From the NCBI GenBank assembly GCA_002394335.1, contig DGTP01000003.1, forward strand, positions 159,068 to 223,067: a stretch of 64,000 nucleotides of DNA, in the 5' to 3' direction. Shown here in pieces: positions 16,266-24,512 of this stretch. The notes below the pieces were generated by a model. That model did not search any database. It was not told the origin of the DNA and saw nothing but the letters and a program-made list of their open reading frames with translations. Each line of letters begins with the position of its first letter. The stretch's first letter is position 1. The translations under genes were made by a program, and so were the position numbers. This stretch comes from Bacteroidales bacterium UBA4333 (lineage in GTDB: Bacteria > Bacteroidota > Bacteroidia > Bacteroidales > Paludibacteraceae).

Positions 16266-16421
16266 TCAGAACACAGCTCTTGCGTCAGAGCGTCTGCGAA
16301 CCCCCGGATGGTCAGGGAGGATATATGCTCCTCCTTCACCAGATACTACACTGATAATCATCATATCCTCAGCCGGAAATACGGTGGTTTCCGTAACAGG
16401 CAATATATATACTCGTTTCAT
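16266..16421 (-). CDS. Tiny protein of the MK(K/R)xYxxPxxE family, copy c
   Basis: 51 aa, beginning MKRVYILPVTETTVF and ending with a basic tail (RRRSDARAVF). It aligns at the start with the tiny genes at 6185, 7407 and 22221. An alternative ATG two codons upstream (16427) exists; 16421 is chosen to match the family start. It lies 38 bp after the stop of the 1883-aa secreted protein, same strand. No signal peptide. The C-terminal Arg-x-x-Phe end resembles copy a (KRRIF). Function unknown. Confidence 0.6.
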   Translation of the reverse strand: MKRVYILPVTETTVFPAEDMMIISVVSGEGGAYILPDHPGVRRRSDARAVF

Positions 16422-16459
16422 ATTCATGATTCTGTTTGTTGGTTATATAATTCCTTTTG

Positions 16460-19400
16460 TTACTCAACTACCTGTCCGTTGATGGTATAAACCTTGCCTT
16501 CACGAAGGATATAGATAACATCATTGATGAGCACCTTGGTAGCAGTAGTTGCGCCTTTTTCCACCAACGCTTCGTCCAGTGAGGTAACTACAGACGGAGC
16601 CGCCGAGATACGCAGACCGTAGGTGATGTCCGTACCACGGTTCAGGCTGAATGTGTACGGAGCCTCTGAGAGGTTCCATACAGCGTGTCCGTCACGCGTG
16701 AGATAGATCACCATACCTTCAACCGGAGCACTCTGCACAGTTATGGTGTAGTCGCCGGCTGCAGGTGTGTAGAGGCTAAGCGGGAAGTCCGCTGTGCCGT
16801 CCACCGGTGCCATCGTATTGACGCAGAGGCGTGCATCGTAACGGTTGATCCACATCTGAGCCGAGGTGGTGGAGACACCCATCTTCAGCAGGTCGCTGCC
16901 GATAGTGTAGCGGTCAGCCTCCTTGTCCCCGTCGATGGCGACAAACAGGTTGTCCATGCGACGGACACCGTTGGTGAGAGTGAGTTCAAACTCTCCTTTG
17001 ACAGAGGTCTGTGCACTACGGCGCATAGGAGCATTAGAAGCAGAGTTCACTACGACGGAAGCACCATTAGCCACCTGTACGAAAGCCGGTTTACCGACAA
17101 TCATATTGTCCAGTGAGGCTACGGAATAGGTTTTGGCATCTCCATCATAATACTGCGCCTTGGTAGTACCTACCGTTAGGTTGGCACTATAGAGTGCGGG
17201 GTTGGCAATACCGTTCCAGTTGGCATTCTGATCCGAAGGGTTACCATCGGTTGCTGTCAGTTGAACATCCGTATTGAGCAGGTTGGCACGTCCCGCCTTG
17301 CGGAAACGGAGCGTGGTAGCCGGGCTTGCCAAATATATCATGTAAGCACGGCCGGGGAGCATGGTGTGGTCGCTCTCCAACTCCACATAACGCCAGCAGT
17401 CAGCCACGGTTCCCTGTGTAGCACGGATCTGTCCGTCGTACCAGATGAGGTCGAAGTCCACGCCCAGCGTCAGATGACGGCCGTCAGCATAGATGCCCGT
17501 CTCGGCATTGACACGCCAAGGCACTGCTACGGCGTACCATGTACGAGCAGCGGCATTGAGCGTGAGGTCGAAGTCGGCATTGCCGGACAGTGTGATCTGG
17601 TCCGCACCGGTTATCTGCCCCGCCTCGATACCATTAGAGCGGATGACGAGGTTGTTCAGAGTTGTCGGTTGCATCAATTCGATCTTGCTAGTTTTATCCA
17701 CCACCAGCGTCTGGTTAAAGAGGGCGGTATAGGTAGCGTTCTCGGTAGCAGCAACAACTGTCGGAGTCCAACCTGAGAAGGTGTAGGTGTACCCGGCATT
17801 TGCCTCTTTGGTCGGGGTAGGACCATCGTAAACCGGAGTTACGCGGTAAGGAACGTTCTCGTCCGTCTCCAATATATTTTCACCATTTTTCCACACGATC
17901 GTATATAGCTGTTCTGATGTGAATGGGGTAAAGATGGCGGTATAGGCAGCATCACCCGTAACGGCAGCCAATGCCGTACCTGCGGAATAGGAGGTCGTCA
18001 CAGAACCTGCCGTGCACTTCCAACCTGCGAAAACATAGGTAATTCCGTTCTGGCTCTCCTTTGTCGGAGTCTCACCACTATACTCAGGTATTGCCCCCGC
18101 GCTATACTTAACGTGATCCAATTCTGTAGTACCATCCTCTTTATACCACGTAATCGTATATTTCATTCTCGGCACGAAGGATGCGTGGTATGTAGCATCT
18201 CCATCAACAGCAACGACATTCGGAGTCCATACCAATTCGTAAGTATAGGTATCGTCTTCATCCTTGGTGGGGAGAGTACCGTCGAATGTCGGTTTTACTC
18301 CAGAAGCGACATTTTCATCCGTCTCCAAGAGGTTGCCGTTTTCGTCCAGCCATTTCACCGTATAGGTTCTCGGCGTTGTAGCATATGTAGCGGTATAGGT
18401 AGCATCACCGGTAACAGCGGTAATAGCCGGAGTCCAATCTATGAAAGCACCGTAGTTATACTGTGCATCGGGATCCATTGCCGGTGTTTCTCCAGTGTAA
18501 GAAGGAGTTGCACCAACCGCCCATTTGCTCTGCTGAAGGACGCTACCATTTGCGTTCTTGAATTTGACCGTATATGAATTCTGACTATATTGCGCAGTAT
18601 AAACCACATCCGTCTCAGGTTCGGGAAGAAGTTCTTGTAATCCATATACCTTATATTCTCCGTTTTCATCCATCACAGAGGACTTCCAGCCCGCGAAGGT
18701 GTAGGAATATTCGCTTGTTCCGTCTCTGGTAGGTACGGTAGATGAAGGATATTTATTATTTTCAGACCACTTAAACTTCTCCTGACCGCCTAAACTCGTG
18801 CCATTGTAATCACGGAAGTAGATATAAACCTCCGGCTTCTCATTTACGATATTGGCGACATAGGTAGCGGGGCCTGTGACAGCGCCGACGGCCGGAGACC
18901 ACGTAACGTACAAGACTTCCCCCGAAGCGGTATGCACCGTCGGAATAACCGGTGTCTCACCATACGCCAAGAGCTGGCGCTCGATCTCTGCGCCTCCGTT
19001 AATCGCTTCGTCAAAGCGGAAGATGACGGTATGCTTAATCGCCTTGGGTTCGTATTTGGCGGTGTAGGAAGCGTCAGCGGTCACGGGAGCGACAGCCGGT
19101 TCCCACTCGTTGGCAAATACATAGTCGTAATTGACATCAGAAGGACGTGTGGGGTTGGTACTATTGTACTTCGGCGTTGCACCATAGGGGAGAGTGTATT
19201 CCGCCAGTTTGGTGCCTTCCCAGTTTTTCCATGTGATGGTATAGGTAGGATTCTCCCACTTGTCTGTTTCTTTGTTGTACTTATAACGCGGATAGTAGCC
19301 ATTGGCATTGGGAGTAAGGCACTTGTAGTGGTCTCCTTCCTGCTCTACTTCCCACCACTGGCAGTCATCCTCAATGAGGATAAAAGACCTTCCTTCACCT

Positions 19401-22111
19401 GCTGCATCGCTGTAGATATGGTCGTCGTTAGGGTCCTTGTTCACGGCTACGTACTCGGCTGGTTTGGCGTAGTAGGTGGTTGTTTTGTTTACCGTTTCCG
19501 TAGCGAAGCAGTCTTCCACGCCCATGCGTTTCCATTGGCCATCCTTGTAGCAGTAGGATGCTCCGGTCAATGTTCCTTGCGTTTCGGTATAAGGTGTAGA
19601 TGTATCCTCGTTATGCAACTTTGCATAGGTGCAAGTGATACCAGAAGGAGATACTGTACCACTTTGCAGATAATACAACTTCTGTTCTGTAGATTCCGGT
19701 ACATCCGTTTCAAAATAGACAGTACCGGCATCCTCATTGGAAGATATGATGTTAGCCCCTAAATGAGTAGTATAAACCGCACCTCCTTCTCCAATCTTCA
19801 GCGTACCATGTACATTGATGGTAGCATCGTGGAAACTACTGGTAGGAGCCGACATGGTATTCCAAAGAGCATTAAATTTCATCTCTTCCGATGCCGATGT
19901 ATATGCCATAAATGCCTTAACGACATCGACAAAACGATACAACGGGGCACCTGCAGGAAGGGCATTTATCAGAGGTAACACCCCATAGGTCCACGTAGTT
20001 TCATTAGAAGCTTCTACTACTGCAGTTCTAAGAGCCGTGATGATATCACCACGTGTGTATTGCGATGTCGGAGAGTAAGGAATAATGCTCAACATTCCTG
20101 CCTCTGAATACCCAACCGTACTTTCCCCATTGTCATCTTCGATAGCTGTCAATCCTCCGAATACAGGAGACTTAGTCATCCAGTCCTGGGTTGCACAGAG
20201 ATAAATGCTTACGGTCTCGTTGTTACTACTATTTCGTTCAACATTGACTGTTGCTTCCTTGTCCACCTCAATCTCCATACCCGGGAGCATCTGCACGTCC
20301 TGCGTGATACCCATCTTTCCAGAAAGGAGGTGAATCTTCATATTGTTTACCAACGGGAGTACATACCCCGGCGATCCCATACTAAAAATAGGAAGATTAA
20401 TAATTATGACACTACCCAATTTGGCGGCATTGTTGATTTCATAAACCTGCTTGTCCTGAAGAGGGTCATAATACTTGCGTACCCATGTATCCTTGCTGAC
20501 ATCAGTTTCTTCCATTAAGAAGATAGCATCATCATCTTTCTGTCCGTTACCATACGCACAGCCAATGACACCAATATCCTCCGATTTCATATCAATGCCA
20601 AAATACGACTGGTTAGCCATTACGCCGATGGAACTAATCAAGCGTGCCCCCGGGTGGTAGATAGCCGGAGCCTCCACATTCTGAATATAATACTGATTTA
20701 CCAAGAAAGCACGGTAGTCCTTTCCTGTCGACAACCAATCAAATGCCTTACGCGCTCCCGGCCAGTCCAAGGTCTGGAAATACTCCCTGACAACAGCTCC
20801 CCGGCGTACATCAATATCACCGCGGTTGCCGGAAAAGCTTTTTCCGTTAGTAACATATCCCCATGCGCGCAATTTGGCATCTTTTTCCAAGGTAATATGG
20901 CTGTTATCACTCAACACCATATGACCATAACTACCTGTCAGCACACCCGAATAATAAGGCAAACGAGTATCTGTTTCGTCCGGCACCATACATTGTTGTC
21001 CCCCCACTTCGATCGTGCCGAAGACATCCAGATAGGCCTCTGGTGCCAAGGTCCATGTGCGATAACAGGTCGGAGTCGTATATTCTGGGGTACGCTCTAC
21101 CACATCCCCCTGTGCTTTCATCTGAAGTCCGTCTTTCGGGATAAGCAAGGTGACGCCTTTCGGAAGGACATAGTGTCCGGCAGGAAGCGTAGCGTCCTTT
21201 ACTACAACGATAGTGCCGGAATAGACGTCATTGTTACCACTCTTTTTGCGAAGCGCCTGTATGGCATCTTCGAAATTATCAAATGAGCCAGGTACGCCAT
21301 CCAAAATAGCATATGCGCCTCCAGAGAATTCCGCTCCGACGGCCACAGTACCTTCCGGAATACGAATCAGCTGTTTGCACACACCCAAATCACCTAACGT
21401 GGTCTTATTGCCAGTTGCATCCTGAGCATAGTATCGAAGGAGTTGAGAACCTTCCTCCGGAGTGGCCTCCACGTAGATATATTCATCAGGATATGTCTCG
21501 TACGAAATGGAGCCGTCGTTAGCCAACAGAGCTCTTTCCGTAGCATTGGTGAACTGCCATACCTTGTAAGAGCCATGGTTGGCAGGATTGTATTTAACCA
21601 AAAATGTAGCCGCTTCATTCTTCTCGAAATTCGCCTGTACCCGGAATGGATTAGTATCCGCATTTCCACTGGTAATGTCAGGCACGGAGAGTTTAACAAA
21701 AGCGGTCGCTAAGGCAGGGTTTACCTTTTCGTCATACAATATTCCTTTATCTTCGTTTTCTGTCAAATCCTTCCAACTAACGAAAGAATATCCGTGATAC
21801 GGTACTGCATATATCGTAAAATACGTTGACACTGGGTCTCCGCCTGCCAAGGCCGTTTTTGCCGTCTCTATAAATTCTGAATCAGACAATCTGTTCGATG
21901 CTGTAACATCAAACGGAGCCGCCAACGGTTTATTATTATCATCCACACCCGCCAACGTTACAAACACTTGCCCTTGGCCATTAACTGATCCTTCTAGCGT
22001 AGGCTGAGCCTGAGCGACACCCATTATTATGTTCGTTATATTCTGTGCTGTCCCCTTTATTGGCAATAACAAGAACAGCGCCATAAGCGGCATCCACAAT
22101 CTTTTTTCCAT
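16460..22111 (-). CDS. Giant secreted repeat protein with conserved C-terminal tail
   Basis: 1883 aa. Signal peptide at residues 1-22 (LWMPLMALFLLLPIKGTAQ). Residues about 25-950 are beta-rich with no family I can name with certainty. Residues about 955-1470 hold seven tandem repeats of 65-85 aa, each with a strand like YTVKWLDENGNLLET, a GxxPxYxGxxPTK turn, a W-P pair and a closing VTGDATYTATY strand. These are the bacterial repeats of InlB-B/Listeria-Bacteroides type found in surface proteins. The C-terminus (LINDVIYILREGKVYTINGQ, VVE) matches the tails of the other secreted proteins here. Surface display by T9SS is an inference. A tiny gene follows at 16421. Confidence 0.82.
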   Translation of the reverse strand: MEKRLWMPLMALFLLLPIKGTAQNITNIIMGVAQAQPTLEGSVNGQGQVFVTLAGVDDNNKPLAAPFDVTASNRLSDSEFIETAKTALAGGDPVSTYFTIYAVPYHGYSFVSWKDLTENEDKGILYDEKVNPALATAFVKLSVPDITSGNADTNPFRVQANFEKNEAATFLVKYNPANHGSYKVWQFTNATERALLANDGSISYETYPDEYIYVEATPEEGSQLLRYYAQDATGNKTTLGDLGVCKQLIRIPEGTVAVGAEFSGGAYAILDGVPGSFDNFEDAIQALRKKSGNNDVYSGTIVVVKDATLPAGHYVLPKGVTLLIPKDGLQMKAQGDVVERTPEYTTPTCYRTWTLAPEAYLDVFGTIEVGGQQCMVPDETDTRLPYYSGVLTGSYGHMVLSDNSHITLEKDAKLRAWGYVTNGKSFSGNRGDIDVRRGAVVREYFQTLDWPGARKAFDWLSTGKDYRAFLVNQYYIQNVEAPAIYHPGARLISSIGVMANQSYFGIDMKSEDIGVIGCAYGNGQKDDDAIFLMEETDVSKDTWVRKYYDPLQDKQVYEINNAAKLGSVIIINLPIFSMGSPGYVLPLVNNMKIHLLSGKMGITQDVQMLPGMEIEVDKEATVNVERNSSNNETVSIYLCATQDWMTKSPVFGGLTAIEDDNGESTVGYSEAGMLSIIPYSPTSQYTRGDIITALRTAVVEASNETTWTYGVLPLINALPAGAPLYRFVDVVKAFMAYTSASEEMKFNALWNTMSAPTSSFHDATINVHGTLKIGEGGAVYTTHLGANIISSNEDAGTVYFETDVPESTEQKLYYLQSGTVSPSGITCTYAKLHNEDTSTPYTETQGTLTGASYCYKDGQWKRMGVEDCFATETVNKTTTYYAKPAEYVAVNKDPNDDHIYSDAAGEGRSFILIEDDCQWWEVEQEGDHYKCLTPNANGYYPRYKYNKETDKWENPTYTITWKNWEGTKLAEYTLPYGATPKYNSTNPTRPSDVNYDYVFANEWEPAVAPVTADASYTAKYEPKAIKHTVIFRFDEAINGGAEIERQLLAYGETPVIPTVHTASGEVLYVTWSPAVGAVTGPATYVANIVNEKPEVYIYFRDYNGTSLGGQEKFKWSENNKYPSSTVPTRDGTSEYSYTFAGWKSSVMDENGEYKVYGLQELLPEPETDVVYTAQYSQNSYTVKFKNANGSVLQQSKWAVGATPSYTGETPAMDPDAQYNYGAFIDWTPAITAVTGDATYTATYATTPRTYTVKWLDENGNLLETDENVASGVKPTFDGTLPTKDEDDTYTYELVWTPNVVAVDGDATYHASFVPRMKYTITWYKEDGTTELDHVKYSAGAIPEYSGETPTKESQNGITYVFAGWKCTAGSVTTSYSAGTALAAVTGDAAYTAIFTPFTSEQLYTIVWKNGENILETDENVPYRVTPVYDGPTPTKEANAGYTYTFSGWTPTVVAATENATYTALFNQTLVVDKTSKIELMQPTTLNNLVIRSNGIEAGQITGADQITLSGNADFDLTLNAAARTWYAVAVPWRVNAETGIYADGRHLTLGVDFDLIWYDGQIRATQGTVADCWRYVELESDHTMLPGRAYMIYLASPATTLRFRKAGRANLLNTDVQLTATDGNPSDQNANWNGIANPALYSANLTVGTTKAQYYDGDAKTYSVASLDNMIVGKPAFVQVANGASVVVNSASNAPMRRSAQTSVKGEFELTLTNGVRRMDNLFVAIDGDKEADRYTIGSDLLKMGVSTTSAQMWINRYDARLCVNTMAPVDGTADFPLSLYTPAAGDYTITVQSAPVEGMVIYLTRDGHAVWNLSEAPYTFSLNRGTDITYGLRISAAPSVVTSLDEALVEKGATTATKVLINDVIYILREGKVYTINGQVVE

Positions 22112-22153
22112 ATTCGTTTAGATAATAAAATAAATGTACTAATGCCTTTTTGC

Positions 22154-22209
22154 ATAGTGCCCGACCCACGCCCGAGGGTCTAAACTATCGGGCGTGGGTC
22201 GGGCACTAT
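22154..22209 (-). repeat. Perfect 22-bp inverted repeat behind tiny gene d
   Basis: ATAGTGCCCGACC... (22154-22175) is the exact reverse complement of 22188-22209, with a 12-nt loop. No T run follows on either strand, so it is not a classical terminator. It separates tiny gene d (stop 22221) from the start of the 1883-aa gene (22111) and may block ribosomes, stabilise RNA 3' ends or limit read-through. Confidence 0.75.
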
Positions 22210-22220
22210 ATTACAGCCTA

Positions 22221-22352
22221 TTACTCACCCTCACCTTCGAGAGGTATGTTCGATCCGTCAATGTGGACGTTTTCACTAACCGCCTGTAAGGTGGCTGTCG
22301 CCGCCAAAAGGCGGATTTCCTCTACCTGAGGAGCAAAATAAGTCTTCTTCAT
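22221..22352 (-). CDS. Tiny protein of the MK(K/R)xYxxPxxE family, copy d
   Basis: 43 aa, beginning MKKTYFAPQVEEIRLL and ending in an acidic tail (EGEGE). It starts 35 bp after the stop of the 527-aa secreted protein, same strand, and is followed by the 22-bp inverted repeat. The first eleven residues match copies a-c at Met, Lys, Tyr, Pro and Glu, while the rest differs. No signal peptide or membrane segment. Function unknown. Confidence 0.65.
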   Translation of the reverse strand: MKKTYFAPQVEEIRLLAATATLQAVSENVHIDGSNIPLEGEGE

Positions 22353-22387
22353 ATTGATCAATCTGATTATAGGTTTAACAATATCGA

Positions 22388-23971
22388 TTACTCTACTACA
22401 GCACCTTGTGCGTTGTACTTCACACCGTCACGGATGATAATAAGCTGTCCATCCACGATAGTCTTAGCAGCAGTTGTTGCCTCCTCGGTAGTAACGATTC
22501 CGGTAGGAACCTTGTTGCCTCCGCCGAGCGTCATACGGCGGCGTCCAACAAGAGCAGCCGGATCGGGATCAACCGGCGAAACCTCAGCCAGTTTGATATA
22601 GGCACGTCCCGGACGTACGTATGCAGTAGTGCCGACAGGGCCGTACTGGTTGTTCTGCACCATATAGTCGCCGGTTGTAAGTTGCTTGCAAGCAATGCCA
22701 GACACGAGGTCTGTAGCATCTCCTTCCAGCACGCCATAGAGACCGTTGTTGTTCTGACCGAACTGCTCGATGGTTGCATCGCGGTATGCGGTAGCGCGGA
22801 TAGCGGTAGAATCAGCTATCACGATGTAAGGCATACCTGCTACAGGAGCCAAAGCCTCTACCAACTCAAGACGGGGATAAGCGGACTCGAACTTAGCAAT
22901 CTCCCAAAGGGAAGCACCCTCAAGGCTGATGAGCGGACGGTCGATAGTGAGAGTATAGAACTGACCGATGTTCAGTCCCTCGCGGTAGTTGAAAGAGATA
23001 ATGGGGTCCGGCTCAAAGATAACCTCTGCGGGGATATTGCCTGCCTTCATCAGATCCCCTACAAGCACATCAATGAACTTGAAAGCAGCCAACATAGTGA
23101 ACTCCGATTTATCCTTGCTCGTTGTTGCACTCAGGTTCTCCATCTGGTTTTTACGATCAGAGAAACGTCCGCGGATAGAGGTGAATGTGGAACTCTTTGC
23201 TGCCAGTAAGTCGGCCGTAGCGGTCATCTTATGAAGCAGTGTCAATACGCGACCGTTCGAAGCAATCTTACTACCAGCAGCCAACTCCACCTCGATCACG
23301 AAAGTCTGGTTTCTATTGGACGAATTCACCGTATAGGAAGTCATGTCCGAGGCAGCCTCAATCTGAGCAGGCATATTGCCGAGTGCCCAATCGCCACCGA
23401 AAAGGCGCAGACCGCTGTTGATTGTGATGGTCTCGTTACCATAGGTGATATACGAACCCGGAGCAAGGTAGAGATAGGTATCTCCCGAGGTGTTCGCCGT
23501 CTCGGAGCACTGGCTGCGTACCAATTCTTTGACTGCGTCCACATCCGCCTTGACGGTTGTAGCCTTGATAACATTGCCACCCAAGCCATTCACGTCATAA
23601 GAGAAAGAAGCGGTTCCTGCATCGTTAGCATCCACGTTCACAGAGAGCGTAACAGCCTTGTTGTCATTAGCGAACTGATAGGCATTTGCCAGCAACTCGG
23701 TTACGCTGTACTCGTAGTAGCTTTCCGTCAGCGAAGTAGTAATCTCTTTGTGGCGAGGGGTATTCCCGGCAACAGCCACATCAATAGTAGCCCCTGCGGC
23801 CTTGAATTTAGCAGCCGCGTTCGGCAAATTAACAGTGACTGTGTAGTCATCAGCCACCACAGCCTTCAACAGAGCGTCTCCGGACTGGATTGTCAGAGAT
23901 GCTTTCTCAGCTGCAAACGCCATGACGCAAGAGCAAAGCGCCATAAGCGGAATCAGAAAAAATTTCTTCAT
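22388..23971 (-). CDS. Secreted protein with conserved C-terminal tail
   Basis: 527 aa. Signal peptide at residues 1-21 (MKKFFLIPLMALCSCVMAFA), very similar to that of the 1157-aa protein at 2648 (MKKIFLIPLMSLLTCVMAWG), so the two are probably related by duplication of at least the 5' end. The body is beta-rich without a recognised domain. The C-terminus (VDGQLIIIRDGVKYNAQG, AVVE) matches the tails at 7390 and 16460. The 5' leader probably starts near 24408 and then contains the second 303-bp element. A tiny gene follows at 22352. Confidence 0.75.
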   Translation of the reverse strand: MKKFFLIPLMALCSCVMAFAAEKASLTIQSGDALLKAVVADDYTVTVNLPNAAAKFKAAGATIDVAVAGNTPRHKEITTSLTESYYEYSVTELLANAYQFANDNKAVTLSVNVDANDAGTASFSYDVNGLGGNVIKATTVKADVDAVKELVRSQCSETANTSGDTYLYLAPGSYITYGNETITINSGLRLFGGDWALGNMPAQIEAASDMTSYTVNSSNRNQTFVIEVELAAGSKIASNGRVLTLLHKMTATADLLAAKSSTFTSIRGRFSDRKNQMENLSATTSKDKSEFTMLAAFKFIDVLVGDLMKAGNIPAEVIFEPDPIISFNYREGLNIGQFYTLTIDRPLISLEGASLWEIAKFESAYPRLELVEALAPVAGMPYIVIADSTAIRATAYRDATIEQFGQNNNGLYGVLEGDATDLVSGIACKQLTTGDYMVQNNQYGPVGTTAYVRPGRAYIKLAEVSPVDPDPAALVGRRRMTLGGGNKVPTGIVTTEEATTAAKTIVDGQLIIIRDGVKYNAQGAVVE

Positions 23972-24079
23972 AAAAATAGCTTTTAGTTAATAATATTAAA
24001 ATATGTATTATATATAATGTATGTGCATACGCTCACGCGTACGCAAGTAAAATACCCTACCATAAAATGGCATGCAAAA

Positions 24080-24382
24080 ATAGTTCTTTTTTTTTAAACT
24101 ACCAAATTTTTAATGGATTTTTTTCATTTTTTCTGCATTTTTTCGATTTTTCATATACTTTTCTGACTAAATGAGGTCGAAAATATATAAATATGCAGAC
24201 AAAACGAGTTCTTAGAAAAGAAGGCTGCTAAGGGACTTACGAGAAAGGGGTAATAAAAATGTAAAGCTTATGAAAGCCGTCTTTCCGGCTGCCACGTAAG
24301 TTGCCCTCAGCAGCTGTGTTTTTTAATTTCTTCAAAATCGGCTCTCAGACCGCATTTCAGTGGCTCAGCCTATCCGAACTAT
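24080..24382 (-). ncRNA. 303-bp structured element, copy 2 (5'-leader element, RNA candidate or small terminal-inverted-repeat element)
   Basis: The same length and ends as copy 1 (ATAGTTC at 24080-24086, GAACTAT at 24376-24382). The main helix pairs 24224-24241 with 24295-24314 (about 17 pairs, one mismatch, one small bulge); its sequence differs from copy 1 but the pairing is kept. The inner hairpin AGCCG/CGGCT and the stretch AGCTTATGAA are conserved, and CCGC/GTGG replaces CCGCA/TGCGG. Here the only visible promoter (24415-24446) reads the minus strand, so the element would lie in the leader of the 527-aa secreted protein. In copy 1 the promoter reads the plus strand, which leaves the functional strand open. 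Confidence 0.5.
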
Positions 24383-24414
24383 TAATCTCGTCCAGTGGAT
24401 TTTGAAATCGGGTG

Positions 24415-24446
24415 CAAAGGTACAACAAAAGTTTGGATTATGCAAG
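24415..24446 (-). promoter_or_regulatory. Promoter upstream of element copy 2 and the 527-aa secreted protein
   Basis: On the minus strand CTTG, 20 bp, TACCTTTG. The leader to the ATG at 23971 would be about 437 nt and include the structured element. It is divergent from the helicase promoter 26 bp away. Confidence 0.7.
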
Positions 24447-24472
24447 CTTTTGGGCTAAAAAATATAAAAATA

Positions 24473-24504
24473 TTTGCATATGTGCAAAAAATGTAGTATT
24501 TTTG
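24473..24504 (+). promoter_or_regulatory. Promoter of the DEAD-box helicase gene
   Basis: TTTG (24473-24476), 20 bp, TATTTTTG (24497-24504). The expected start of transcription (about 24511) almost coincides with the ATG at 24513, so the mRNA may be leaderless. Confidence 0.75.
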
Positions 24505-24512
24505 CAGTTGGT

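Noticed and set aside
6185..22352. Tiny genes as lasso-peptide precursors
   Set aside because: The Tyr-x-x-Pro spacing is suggestive, but no cyclase, protease or recognition-element gene is in the window and the C-termini are not lasso-like.
1860..24382. The 1-24 kb stretch as one composite mobile island bounded by the two 303-bp elements
   Set aside because: It holds core genes (gapA, pfkA, cmk, ispH, porQ) and no integrase or transposase, so a single mobile unit is unlikely.
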